From: CAMDMI01 sp044379485
Lineage (GTDB): Bacteria; Bacteroidota; Bacteroidia; Cytophagales; Flexibacteraceae
Direction: 5' to 3'
DNA length: 64,000 nt
Assembly: GCA_044379485.1 (NCBI GenBank)
Contig: JBIPOE010000008.1
Location: 1-64,000 of the forward strand
Shown here: in pieces, positions 27,067-36,193 of the stretch
How the letters are laid out: each line of letters opens with the position of its first letter
How positions within the stretch are numbered: position 1 is the stretch's first letter
Made by a program: the position numbers and the translations under genes
The notes under the pieces: model-generated
Told to the model about the DNA's origin: nothing
Seen by the model: only the letters and a program-made list of their open reading frames with translations
Database searches by the model: none

Positions 27067-28689
27067 CTAATTTTTTACCGATTGGATATTTCTAATGGCG
27101 GCATCAAAATCATCTGTTGACAATATGGACTTGTTTCTGATCTTGGTTTTATATGTATAAATGGTGTTTACCGAATATCCCAAAGCCCGTGCTATGGTTT
27201 CGTTGTTGGTAATGCCCATGCGCATAAGTGCAAAAATTCGCAATTCGGTATTTAAGGTCTTTTCAGCTTCCAGATTAAACCTGTAATCCTCAACCAGAAT
27301 GGCATTAATTTCCTTTACAAAATCTGGAAAAATGCTCAAAAACGCCTGGTCAAAATCCCGAAGCAGTTTCTTTTTTTCCTGGGAAGGTTTTAATTGTGAA
27401 AGCTGAAACTTCACATCTGAGAGGTCTTTCAAAGCCAGTGCTTTTTCAATCTCTTCAAAAACTTTTTCCAGTTTGTTAATCAGCCGGGTATTTGTTTGAA
27501 AAAAATGACCCACATACTGTTCCTTAATAATTTGTGCCTCTTCTATTTCTGCTTTTTTGGCCTCTAACTCCAAATTGTATCGCTCCAGATTGGCCTCATT
27601 CTTTTTAATTTTTTGATTCTGCCTGATAGTCAACACAATTAGCCAGATACAACCTATTAAAAGCAGAAACAACAAAGCAGAAAAAACCATGAGATTGTCT
27701 CGCTTTTGTTTAATAATCCCCAATTGCTGTGCTTTTATCAAGGGTAAAACTTCCAGCACCTGAATTTTCCTTTGCCTTGACCCAAAAAAATTGGCATCCT
27801 CCAAAGCCAGGTTTATGTAAATATTGGACCGTTCCAAATCTCCTTTTTCGAAGAGGTGATAGGCCAGGCGTATCAGGGAAGTATATTCTTTTACTGACGA
27901 TGCCTCATCCGCCATGGCTGAAATTGTGAAATATTCAATGCTTTTACTTTCATCACCAAGCAGTTCAAAGGTATTGGCCAGGCAGGCAGCTTCCATAGCC
28001 AATTGCCGCTGGGGCAAGTCCTTGCGGACAACCAGTTTCTCATAAATATTTTTGGCCTCTTCCAGTTTGTAACTACGCAAGGCTCTCAAACCCGAAAACG
28101 ACTGGTATTCAATCGATTCAGGCGAATAACAGGCAATGGCAGAATCCAGAAAATTGTTTCCTAAAGATTGAAAAACCTTGGCAAATGATTTTTCAGAATT
28201 GAAGTTTGACAGTTCATAATACCCTTTGGAAAGCGTAAAAAAGTACTTTGCCCTAAGTGCTGCATCACAAGATTGAAAAGGTGCTTTTTTCAAAGAATCA
28301 ATTGCCTGATTTATAATCCCTGCAGATAAAAGAATATAACTATTTAAAATAGTTGCCTCCACAATATCCGCATTTGTTCCAAACTTTCTGGCCGATGAAA
28401 GGAAAAGCAAGGACATTTTTGAAGCGGAATCGAAGGAAAAGGATTTGTACTCCTCACAAATCTTTTGAAGCAATTTTAATCTTGGTCCAGGCTCATCCGC
28501 ATCCATGAGCATTTTTTTTAGCTCATTTACTCTGGTGTTCTTTTCTGCCTCTCTGACTGACCGTTTGCTTATTTCTGCATCGAGTTTATCCAATGGCGAC
28601 TTTTGCAATTGGCCACAGGATAAAAAAAGCAGCAAGCCAAACGCTACAAGTAAAAGTATTGATTTGAAAAACTTTGGTGAGTTGTACAT
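27067..28689 (-). CDS. DUF6377 membrane-anchored regulator with TPR-like N-terminus and HTH
   Basis: A 540-residue protein. A lipobox-like N-terminus (LLLFLSCGQ) precedes a helical, TPR-like sensor region (about 60-330) and a transmembrane helix near 335 (VFSALLFLLLIGCIWLIVL). A coiled coil and a C-terminal DUF6377 region end in LMRMGITNNETIARALGYSVNTIYTYKTKIRNK, a LuxR-like helix-turn-helix. The plan implies an envelope sensor with a tethered DNA-binding domain. A lipid-anchored N-terminus with a cytoplasmic HTH places the sensor part in the periplasm (inference). Targets are unknown. A terminator-bearing leader lies just upstream. Confidence 0.8.
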   Translation of the reverse strand: MYNSPKFFKSILLLVAFGLLLFLSCGQLQKSPLDKLDAEISKRSVREAEKNTRVNELKKMLMDADEPGPRLKLLQKICEEYKSFSFDSASKMSLLFLSSARKFGTNADIVEATILNSYILLSAGIINQAIDSLKKAPFQSCDAALRAKYFFTLSKGYYELSNFNSEKSFAKVFQSLGNNFLDSAIACYSPESIEYQSFSGLRALRSYKLEEAKNIYEKLVVRKDLPQRQLAMEAACLANTFELLGDESKSIEYFTISAMADEASSVKEYTSLIRLAYHLFEKGDLERSNIYINLALEDANFFGSRQRKIQVLEVLPLIKAQQLGIIKQKRDNLMVFSALLFLLLIGCIWLIVLTIRQNQKIKKNEANLERYNLELEAKKAEIEEAQIIKEQYVGHFFQTNTRLINKLEKVFEEIEKALALKDLSDVKFQLSQLKPSQEKKKLLRDFDQAFLSIFPDFVKEINAILVEDYRFNLEAEKTLNTELRIFALMRMGITNNETIARALGYSVNTIYTYKTKIRNKSILSTDDFDAAIRNIQSVKN

Positions 28690-28724
28690 GTTTACTTTCG
28701 AATGGCTAAAGTATGGAAAGAAAT

Positions 28725-28758
28725 AAAAAAAGCTGCCAGAATTTGACAGCTTTTTTTT
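28725..28758 (-). terminator. Terminator upstream of the DUF6377 gene (attenuator or sRNA end)
   Basis: An AAAAAAAGCTG...CAGCTTTTTTTT stem-loop, with strong A and T runs on its two sides, lies only 36 bases upstream of the regulator's ATG. Since the genes on either side are divergent, it must end a transcript that starts inside the intergenic region, or act as an attenuator of the regulator mRNA. Confidence 0.75.
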
Positions 28759-28829
28759 GATGTAAGTGTTTCAGTTTGGTGGGAATCGTGTAGCCGGACA
28801 GTGGTAAGGAAACTGGCCTGGCAATATCA
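28725..28829 (-). ncRNA. Candidate leader RNA or small RNA
   Basis: On the minus strand a -7-like TAAAATTTG (28844-28836) is followed by about 105 bases ending in the terminator at 28725-28758. The interval includes a GC-rich hairpin (28793-28822) with GCC(A)GG-CAGT paired to ACTG-CC-GGC around a nine-base loop, richer in G+C than the flanks. No known RNA family was recognised. It is either a free sRNA or a regulatory leader of the DUF6377 gene. Confidence 0.35.
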
Positions 28830-28844
28830 ACGATTCAAATTTTA

Positions 28845-29378
28845 TCTAATCGCTTGTACTTCTTCAATATTGGAAGAATGAGTATTATTGTTTGATTGTC
28901 TTTTCAAACAGTTACTAATTGTTCAAATTGAAAACCAACTATATTTATATGGAATTGTATTCCGGATCTAATCTTTATCAACTGGCAATTGCTCAAAGCA
29001 AACCTATCATCAATGAACATCTAAATCCAAGTACTGAAATTACGTATATAGAATTATAGACAATAATATAGATCTAAAATCCTGAATAATAGGATATTTC
29101 ATACCACCGATATATGAATGGATTTAGAGTAGTAATAGGTTTGGGAAGGTTCTTTTGGCAACTTTTTCCCATTTTGGCCGAATTCGTATTTAGATGTTTA
29201 GACTTCTGATTTTGAATTCAGGCTAAAACTTATTGGAAAAAATTTTGAAAAGTTTGGGACTGATTAAAAACAAAATAGGATTGTTTTCCAAAACTTACGA
29301 ATTTTCAACAATTGCCAATTTTTAGGAGTTTAAAATTGCTGGTTTCCTTTCCCCAAAAAGGTTGAACTTTGCAGTTCG
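28845..29378. other. Gene-free region before hflX
   Basis: About 530 AT-rich bases with no plausible coding frame. The right end must hold the hflX promoter; GAACTTTG-CAG at 29364-29371 resembles a -7 box but is almost at the ATG. Nothing else was recognised. Confidence 0.4.
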
Positions 29379-30542
29379 ATGATCGAGAAAAAACTCTACG
29401 AAACCACCAACCCTCAGGAAAAGGCAATATTGGTAGCTGTAACTCCAAAGCAGCAGTCCGAAAGACTTACCCAGGAATATCTGGATGAACTTACATTTCT
29501 TTGTATAACTGCCAAAGCCACAGTGGTTAAACAGTTTGTGCAAAAGCTTGAGCGACCGGACAACGGTACCTATGTGGGCAAAGGCAAACTGGAGGAAATA
29601 GTGGCATGGATTGCAGACAACCCCATTGACATTGTTGTTTTTGATGATGATTTAAGTCCTGCCCAGGTGAGAAATCTGGAAGCTGAACTAAATGTTAAAA
29701 TCCTGGATCGCAGCTTGTTAATTCTCTACATTTTTTCAATGCGGGCCCAATCTGCTCAATCAAAAATTCAGGTGGAGTTGGCTCAATACCAATATGTTTT
29801 GCCACGATTGACCCGACTATGGAGCCACTTAACCAAACAAAGAGGAGGAATAGGAAACAGAGGTCCAGGAGAAAAAGAATTGGAAACAGATAGACGGATT
29901 GTAAAGGACAGGATTTCCTATCTAAAAGAAAAACTAGAAACCATTGATAAACAATCTATTACCCGAAGAAAAAACAGAGAGAAAATTGTGCGGGTGGCTT
30001 TGGTAGGTTATACAAACGTTGGAAAATCCACTTTGCTTAACCTACTTTCAAAGTCTGAGGTGTTTGCTGAAAACAAACTTTTTGCAACCGTAGATGCTAC
30101 GGTTAGAAAAGTAGTTTGGGGTAATCTTCCATTTTTACTTACTGATACTGTGGGCTTTATAAGAAAGCTACCAACCCACCTTATAGAAAGTTTTAAATCT
30201 ACTCTGGATGAAATCAGGGAAGCAGATATTTTGGTCCATGTAGTTGATTATTCGCATCCATCTCATGACAACCAGATTGAAGTGGTTAATCAGGTTTTAG
30301 CAGACTTAAAATGTTCGGATAAGCCTACCATATTGGTTTACAATAAGATAGACCTTGCCGTATCAGAAGAGAGTGAACCCAAAATCTGGGAAGAATCTTC
30401 TAATCCGAAAACAGTTTTTATTTCAGCAGAAAAGAAAACAAATATCCAGGGATTAAGGGATTCTATTCTCATAGAAATTAAAAAAGCCCATATTCAGATT
30501 TTTCCAAACTGGCTGGATCCAGAAGTATTTGAAGGAGTTTAG
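29379..30542 (+). CDS. hflX: GTPase HflX
   Basis: Ribosome-associated GTPase that can split stalled or heat-damaged ribosomes. The N-terminal HflX domain (GKGKLEEIVAW, VFDDDLSPAQVRNLE, RSLLILYIF) is followed by a coiled-coil linker with GIGNRGPGEKELETDRR. The G domain has G1 GYTNVGKS (about 210), G3 DTVGFI (about 257) and G4 NKID (about 322). At 387 residues it has the usual length. It is divergent from the DUF6377 regulator, separated by a 690-base gap. Confidence 0.96.
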   Translation: MIEKKLYETTNPQEKAILVAVTPKQQSERLTQEYLDELTFLCITAKATVVKQFVQKLERPDNGTYVGKGKLEEIVAWIADNPIDIVVFDDDLSPAQVRNLEAELNVKILDRSLLILYIFSMRAQSAQSKIQVELAQYQYVLPRLTRLWSHLTKQRGGIGNRGPGEKELETDRRIVKDRISYLKEKLETIDKQSITRRKNREKIVRVALVGYTNVGKSTLLNLLSKSEVFAENKLFATVDATVRKVVWGNLPFLLTDTVGFIRKLPTHLIESFKSTLDEIREADILVHVVDYSHPSHDNQIEVVNQVLADLKCSDKPTILVYNKIDLAVSEESEPKIWEESSNPKTVFISAEKKTNIQGLRDSILIEIKKAHIQIFPNWLDPEVFEGV

Positions 30543-30670
30543 CGAACAGTTCCTCATTTATCAGGATGTAAATCACTAATGATGATCAGAATTAATAAAA
30601 ATAGGATTTGAACAACTTTGGCCCAATCCTTGTGTTATTAAAAATCCAACCAGAACTATCATCCTGATTC

Positions 30671-32476
30671 ATGGCAAGAAGTAGATTTAACGAAGTAGAA
30701 GACAAAGACAAAAAGCCCATTTCCAAGGTTTCAGCAAGAAATGTCCGGAAAATCCTAGGTTTCATTTTACCTTATAAAAGAACCTTTATTACTGGTTTTG
30801 TTTTTCTGATTTTGTCTGGCTTAACCTCTATGACCTTTCCATTTATCGCTGGTCAATTGGTTGATTCTGTGCAAAATGTATTTAAAAACTGGAGTCGGAA
30901 TGAGATTGCCTTAGGCATGTTTGGCGTACTGATGTTTCAGGCAACTTTCAGCTACCTACGCGTTGAACTTTTTACCAGAGTAAGCGAAAAGGCAATGCGG
31001 GACATTCGAATTAAACTCTACAGCAAAATGATGGCCCTGCCCATTCCCTATATTGAACAGAGGCGGGTAGGTGAACTGACCAGCCGCCTGACTTCAGATG
31101 TTACCCAACTTCAGGATATTTTGTCGTTTACCCTGGCCGAATTTGTTAGACAGATCACAACAGTTATTCTTGGAATTTGCATTATTTTTTGGGTTTCGAC
31201 AAAGTTATCACTGGTTATGCTTTCGGCTTTTCCTTTTATCGTAATTGGAGGTGTGGTTTTTGGAAAATTCATCAGAAAACTATCTAAAAAAGTGACGGAT
31301 GATCTGGCTGGGGCAAATACTGTTGCTGAAGAAAGTTTGCAATCGATTCATTCCGTTAAAGCTTTTACCAATGAAAGTTATGAAGTAAGTCGTTATTATT
31401 CAGTGCTTCAGCATGTTGTAGGCAATTCTTTGCAAGCCGCCAGATATCGGGGCATGTTCATTTCATTTGTTATTCTGTCTGTTTTTGGTGGAATCGTTTT
31501 GGTGCTTTGGTATGGATTGGGTTTGGTGGAATCGCAGGAACTTACCATTGGAAAACTGGTGTCATTTATACTATATACCACTTTTATTGCGGCAGCAGCA
31601 GGTGGCCTTGGAGATTTGTATGGGCAAATTCAAAAAACGATTGGTGCCTCTGAAAGGATCATGGAAATTATTGAGACTGAGGATGAATTAGAGGCTCAGC
31701 TCAAAAATCCGTTACTTTCAAAAGATCCGGTTGTTGGTTTTATCGAGTTTGAAAATGTCCATTTTGCTTATCCGTCCAGACCTGAAGTTGAGGTTTTGCA
31801 AGGATTAAATTTTAACATAAAACCAGGGCAAAAAATAGCATTGGTAGGGCAAAGTGGGGCTGGAAAGTCAACCATAGTTCAATTGTTGATGCGATATTAT
31901 AAAATTAATTCCGGCGGGATCCGATTGGATGGAAAATCAATAGAAAACATTGATATTCAGCACCTAAGACACAATATTGGTATTGTTCCACAGGAAGTAC
32001 TTTTGTTTGGTGGAAGCATTGAAGAGAACATTCGGTATGGAAAACCCGAAGCAACACAGGCTGAAATAAAAGAAGCAGCTCAAAAAGCGAATGCATGGGA
32101 GTTTATTTCTTCTTTTCCAGATGGACTGGAAACAAGAGTGGGCGAAAGAGGCATAAAACTTTCCGGAGGGCAAAGACAACGAATAGCTATTGCGAGGGCG
32201 ATTTTAAAGGATCCAGCCATCCTTGTTTTGGATGAAGCTACATCTTCATTGGACTCAGAATCAGAACGTTTGGTCCAGGATGCTTTGGATAAATTAATGG
32301 AAAACCGGACTACTATTATCATTGCACATAGACTGGCAACCGTGAGAAAAGCGGATAGAATATTTGTGATCCAGCATGGAAAAATTACTGAGGAAGGAAG
32401 CCATTTGGATTTATTGGATGAAGAAAATGGATTGTATTCCCACCTGGTGAAGATGCAATTTGAACTTGAAGCCTGA
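30671..32476 (+). CDS. MsbA-type ABC exporter (fused permease and ATPase)
   Basis: A 601-residue half-transporter. Six hydrophobic helices lie in residues about 30-330. The nucleotide-binding domain has Walker A GQSGAGKST (about 393), ABC signature LSGGQRQR (about 497) and Walker B AILVLDEATSSLD (about 517). It should work as a homodimer exporting a hydrophobic substrate, possibly a lipid, but the substrate cannot be told. The next gene is a MacB-like permease about 100 bases downstream, whose partner ATPase is not this one in type. Confidence 0.93.
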   Translation: MARSRFNEVEDKDKKPISKVSARNVRKILGFILPYKRTFITGFVFLILSGLTSMTFPFIAGQLVDSVQNVFKNWSRNEIALGMFGVLMFQATFSYLRVELFTRVSEKAMRDIRIKLYSKMMALPIPYIEQRRVGELTSRLTSDVTQLQDILSFTLAEFVRQITTVILGICIIFWVSTKLSLVMLSAFPFIVIGGVVFGKFIRKLSKKVTDDLAGANTVAEESLQSIHSVKAFTNESYEVSRYYSVLQHVVGNSLQAARYRGMFISFVILSVFGGIVLVLWYGLGLVESQELTIGKLVSFILYTTFIAAAAGGLGDLYGQIQKTIGASERIMEIIETEDELEAQLKNPLLSKDPVVGFIEFENVHFAYPSRPEVEVLQGLNFNIKPGQKIALVGQSGAGKSTIVQLLMRYYKINSGGIRLDGKSIENIDIQHLRHNIGIVPQEVLLFGGSIEENIRYGKPEATQAEIKEAAQKANAWEFISSFPDGLETRVGERGIKLSGGQRQRIAIARAILKDPAILVLDEATSSLDSESERLVQDALDKLMENRTTIIIAHRLATVRKADRIFVIQHGKITEEGSHLDLLDEENGLYSHLVKMQFELEA

Positions 32477-32572
32477 TTTTTTTCCGAAATTTGACCTTTC
32501 AAACCAAAGCCTGATATAGAATTGGAAAATTCTTAACAGTTTTGAAACTTTAATTTCTATCCTCAAAACTAA

Positions 32573-33754
32573 GTGAATTTCCTTTTGACCAAAATCTTAT
32601 GGTTGCGCAGAAGTAAGTGGCAGTTTCTACTTGCTGGCCTGGCATACACCATTGGATTGATCATAATGCTTACCGCACTTGAGGCCTATTTGAGTGTAGA
32701 AAAACTTGTAAATCAGCAGAAAGCAAAGGGGCAGTTTCTTTTAGTAAATAAGAAAATATCCATGGTAAATACCTTTGGTTTGGCCAGTTCCTCATTTACA
32801 AGCGATGAAATTGGGATTTTACAAAATGCGCCATTTACCAAAAAAATGGGTTTGCTTGAATCAAATCAGTTCCAGGCTTCCATTCGGGCAAGGCAATTGA
32901 TCAAGTTTTATTCTTTTGTTTTCTTTGAATCGGTTCCTTTTGATTTTTTAGATGAAAAAACCAATGAGTTTCGCTGGCATGAAGGCGATAAAAAAGTACC
33001 AATTATCGTTTCTCAGGACTTTCTTAATCTTTATAATTTCGGATTTGCATTGAGCCAAAACCTGCCTCAAATTTCACGGGAAGGCATCAGAATGGTTCCT
33101 TTTGATGTGGTAATTTCTGGTCCGGGTGGGGAGCAAGTACTTGAAGGTGAAATAGTTGGATTTACAGAACGTATTTCTTCGGTACTGGTCCCTCAAAATT
33201 TTATGAGTTGGGCCAACAGAACCATTGCAGGAAAAGCGAAATCAGAACCTTCGAGGGCAATCATCCAGGTAGAGTCAATTTCAGATCCCGGTATTTCTGA
33301 ATTTCTTAAGAAAAACAGATTCGTTGCCGACCAGGAAAGGATGCAGCTAGGCAAAACCGGAAGTATTTTAAATACGGTTATGCAAGTGGCAGCGCTTCTA
33401 GGCATTATTTTCGTGGTGCTTGCCTTTATCATGTTCAGCATGAACTTCAAACTCATTCTGGCTGAGGCTTCTACAGATATCCGGCTTATGATTGAACTTG
33501 GCTATCGCCATACTGTGATTGGAGGAAATCTCCTCTTTTATTTCTCTGGATTTCTATTCCTTTTGTTTGGCATTTGTGTCTTTGCTCTGGTAAAAACCAA
33601 CAATTTTGTTCAACATCTGCTTCAAGGTCAAGGCATTGCATCCGATGCTCAAAATTTCCCTTTGACTTCCATTTTGGTTGGAGCCTTGTTTTCGATAGGT
33701 ATCATATTGGTTAACGGTTATTTGATCATCAGAAAGTTACAGAAAACGGCGTAA
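32573..33754 (+). CDS. FtsX/MacB-like permease without an adjacent ATPase
   Basis: A 393-residue protein (GTG start) with one helix near residues 20-40, a large extracytoplasmic domain (about 45-270) and three helices at about 275-300, 320-345 and 370-388. This is the topology of MacB/FtsX mechanotransmission permeases, which normally need a separate MacB-type ATPase. None is adjacent; only the MsbA-like exporter precedes it. The GNAT gene begins 3 bases after its stop. Function is not known. Confidence 0.7.
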   Translation: MNFLLTKILWLRRSKWQFLLAGLAYTIGLIIMLTALEAYLSVEKLVNQQKAKGQFLLVNKKISMVNTFGLASSSFTSDEIGILQNAPFTKKMGLLESNQFQASIRARQLIKFYSFVFFESVPFDFLDEKTNEFRWHEGDKKVPIIVSQDFLNLYNFGFALSQNLPQISREGIRMVPFDVVISGPGGEQVLEGEIVGFTERISSVLVPQNFMSWANRTIAGKAKSEPSRAIIQVESISDPGISEFLKKNRFVADQERMQLGKTGSILNTVMQVAALLGIIFVVLAFIMFSMNFKLILAEASTDIRLMIELGYRHTVIGGNLLFYFSGFLFLLFGICVFALVKTNNFVQHLLQGQGIASDAQNFPLTSILVGALFSIGIILVNGYLIIRKLQKTA

Positions 33755-33757
33755 ACA

Positions 33758-34195
33758 ATGAACATTGAAGTTAAAAAAGCGGCTTTCCAGGATACACTTT
33801 GGCCCATCATAAAAGAGATACGTTACACAGTTTTTGTAATTGAACAAAACGTGGACGAGGCTGAAGAATATGACGAATTTGAACCTGAATGTCCTCATTT
33901 TCTGGCGTTTGCAGATGAAACCCCAGCGGGAACAGCCAGGTGGCGAAAAACAGAAAAGGGCTTTAAACTGGAACGATTTGCAGTTATGGAACCATTTAGA
34001 AAATATGGTGTGGGTTCGGCTTTGGTAAAAGCAGTTTTGGCAGAAGTTTTACCAGTTTCAAATGGTAAACCTATTTATCTCCATGCCCAGGTTCAGGCAC
34101 TTCCCTTTTACCAAAAGCTTGGTTTTGAAGCCTTTGGAGAAGAATTTATTGAAGCCGAGATTATCCATCGGGCCATGAAATTGGTTAGTAAATAA
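33758..34195 (+). CDS. GNAT-family N-acetyltransferase
   Basis: A 145-residue single-domain GNAT. Landmarks are RYTVFVIEQNVDEAEEYDE at the N-terminus, LERFAVMEPFRKYGVGSALV (acetyl-CoA pyrophosphate loop R/Q-x-x-G-x-G/A variant) and HAQVQALPFYQKLGFEAFG. The layout recalls ElaA/YjcF-type acetyltransferases; the acceptor is unknown. It is very close behind the permease, and probably cotranscribed with it. Confidence 0.9.
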   Translation: MNIEVKKAAFQDTLWPIIKEIRYTVFVIEQNVDEAEEYDEFEPECPHFLAFADETPAGTARWRKTEKGFKLERFAVMEPFRKYGVGSALVKAVLAEVLPVSNGKPIYLHAQVQALPFYQKLGFEAFGEEFIEAEIIHRAMKLVSK

Positions 34196-34205
34196 CTTAC
34201 ATTCT

Positions 34206-34283
34206 ATTGCAGGAAAACTGCAATGAATTGAGTTATTGCATAAAAACTGCAATAAGTGGCGTTTTTGCAGAAAAACTGCAATA
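34206..34283 (+). repeat. Three tandem 29-bp hairpin units
   Basis: Three units begin at 34206, 34235 and 34264, an exact 29-base step. Each holds an ATTGCAG-AAAA-CTGCAAT type hairpin: 7-bp stem in the first, 8-bp TTATTGCA/TGCAATAA in the second, 6-bp in the third. Loops are A-rich (GAAAA, TAAAAAC, AAAAA). The spacers between stems differ. The array lies just after the GNAT stop and before the convergent LytTR gene. Confidence 0.8.
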
Positions 34284-34355
34284 GAAATCAGATCCTGTCC
34301 AGTTTAACTTTTGAATTTTTTCCTTTCAACTTTTTACTTATTCCTGAATCCTAAC

Positions 34356-35138
34356 CTATCCCTCCCACCAAACTTTAAAATTCTGTGCCTTTTCCCTACT
34401 CACAAAAACTTCATCATCCGGAGCTGGATGAAGTTCTAGTTTAAGTTTGCCATTCAGGTGGTTATGCGCTTTATGAATGGCAGAAGCAGAAGCCAGAAAC
34501 TGTCGGTTTAATCTGAAAAACTGTTTGGGATCCACCATTTCGCCAAGTTCCTCCAGTTTAAAATCTATGATGTGTTGCTTTCCGGCATGTGTGCTCAAAC
34601 AAACCCAATCGTTTCGGGTAAAAAAATAGGCAATTTCATTTGTAGAAACAGGGATCAACTGATCTGCTTGTTTTACCACAAACCGTTCTCTATATTGGTT
34701 TTTGGGAGTTTCTATCTGGTTCATTATCAAACCAATCTTTTGCTGAAACTCTTCCCAGGGAGCCATATTGACTTTTTGTTGCGCCTGAAATTTTTGAAAA
34801 GCTCTTGCCAGTTCTTCCTGTTTTATTGGCTTTAATAAATAATCAATGCTTTGGACTTTAAATGCCCGTATGGCAAATTCATCGTATGAAGTTGTAAAAA
34901 TAATTGGACAGGTAACCAGCTGTTTTTCAAATATTTGAAATGAAATTCCATCCCCAAGTTGGATATCTGAAAGTACCAGATCTGGAGTTGGATTTTGCGT
35001 AAACCATTTTATGGCCTGGCTAACAGATTCCAGCACAACCAAAACCTCCGTTTTTATGTCCAGCTTTTCCAATTGTTTTTGTAAACGATCGGCAGCCAGA
35101 GGTTCATCTTCTATGATAACAACTCGAATTCCAAACAT
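34356..35138 (-). CDS. LytTR response regulator
   Basis: A 260-residue protein. The receiver domain (about 3-120) has acidic pocket residues in IIEDE and the phosphoacceptor D58 in LVLSDIQLGDG, and the conserved TSYDEFAIRAF and LLKPI. The C-terminal LytTR DNA-binding domain spans about 155-258 (FVVKQADQLIPV, IAYFFTRNDWVCL, FFRLNRQFLAS). It is separated by 4 bases from the upstream sensor kinase. LytTR factors bind paired direct repeats. Targets are unknown. Confidence 0.94.
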   Translation of the reverse strand: MFGIRVVIIEDEPLAADRLQKQLEKLDIKTEVLVVLESVSQAIKWFTQNPTPDLVLSDIQLGDGISFQIFEKQLVTCPIIFTTSYDEFAIRAFKVQSIDYLLKPIKQEELARAFQKFQAQQKVNMAPWEEFQQKIGLIMNQIETPKNQYRERFVVKQADQLIPVSTNEIAYFFTRNDWVCLSTHAGKQHIIDFKLEELGEMVDPKQFFRLNRQFLASASAIHKAHNHLNGKLKLELHPAPDDEVFVSREKAQNFKVWWEG

Positions 35139-35142
35139 GTTT

Positions 35143-36189
35143 TTAAATTAGTGGAATAGAAACTTCAAAAAATAATTGATCATTGAAGACCTGCACAGGT
35201 CTGGCTGTTAACAATTTATATCTTTCCAAAATGTTATTCAGGCCAACTTTTGTTGAACTTTCGAAATGCACTTTTGGCCGAATTTCATTTTTCACATTAA
35301 GGTACCCATCTGAATAATTGATTTGGATGGTCAATGGATGTTCCCTCGTTATCACATTGTGTTTCAATGCATTTTCTACCAAAAGTTGTACCGAAAGCGG
35401 GGCAACCAATTGCTCCATAACTGATTCGGGAATATCTTTTTCGATGGTCAAACCTGAAGTAAACCGCACTTTTGCCAAATAGAGAAAGGCATTAACAAAC
35501 TCCATTTCCTCTCTCAGCGTTACGGTATTCCGGTCTTTGCTCACCAATACATAGCGGTAAACATCTGATAACCTGGATAAATATTGCTGGGCAGGTTCAT
35601 TTTCGTCAATAAGAGATGAAAGTGTGTTGAGGCTGTTAAACAAGAAATGTGGGTCCAGCTGATTTTTGAGCGCATCCAACTGTGCTGTTACTTGGGTTCT
35701 CATAATGGCCTCAGATTCGAGGACCTGATTTTTCCAGGAATGGAAAAAATAAACTGCTTCGTAAACCATTAAAACCAAGGTTGTTGGAATTAGTCCAATA
35801 AAATAACCACTTATAATTTGATCAAATGTGCAACCGCTGCCAGTAATAAAATAGCCAATATACTTTATGATAACCGTGGCAAAAACCCCATAAGTGAGAA
35901 CACTCAAAACCAGGTAAGAAATCCTTTTTCTGGTCTGAGAATAGTGAGACATGCCCTTTTGCAAATACATCCAAATCAATCGGATACCTTCCCAATATGT
36001 AACTGTAAAAAGGGATGACATCAAAAATCCCTGAAGATGAGTCGCATGCAAATTTTGGTTTTCCAATTTATGAAAAGCCAAATGCATGATGAGGGAAATA
36101 GCTGGAATACCAATCAATCTGGATAATCCATCATTGACCTTGAATGGCTTACCAATGGCCTGAATCACTTTTACTTGCTCCTTTTTCAT
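35143..36189 (-). CDS. LytS-type sensor histidine kinase (His_kinase family)
   Basis: A 348-residue protein with four hydrophobic helices in residues about 25-150, a coiled-coil linker, then the His_kinase dimerisation segment KNQLDPHFLFNSLNTLSSLI with phosphoacceptor H181. An ATPase part follows with a N-box-like LLVENALKHN. There is no extracytoplasmic sensor domain; the membrane part probably senses the signal. It is the first gene of the two-gene operon with the LytTR regulator, and starts 5 bases beyond the ancestral vapC stop. Confidence 0.93.
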   Translation of the reverse strand: MKKEQVKVIQAIGKPFKVNDGLSRLIGIPAISLIMHLAFHKLENQNLHATHLQGFLMSSLFTVTYWEGIRLIWMYLQKGMSHYSQTRKRISYLVLSVLTYGVFATVIIKYIGYFITGSGCTFDQIISGYFIGLIPTTLVLMVYEAVYFFHSWKNQVLESEAIMRTQVTAQLDALKNQLDPHFLFNSLNTLSSLIDENEPAQQYLSRLSDVYRYVLVSKDRNTVTLREEMEFVNAFLYLAKVRFTSGLTIEKDIPESVMEQLVAPLSVQLLVENALKHNVITREHPLTIQINYSDGYLNVKNEIRPKVHFESSTKVGLNNILERYKLLTARPVQVFNDQLFFEVSIPLI

Positions 36190-36193
36190 AATA

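Noticed and set aside
34206..34283. CRISPR array
   Set aside because: The repeats carry hairpins at a fixed step, but there are only three, spacers are about 10 bases, and no cas gene is near.
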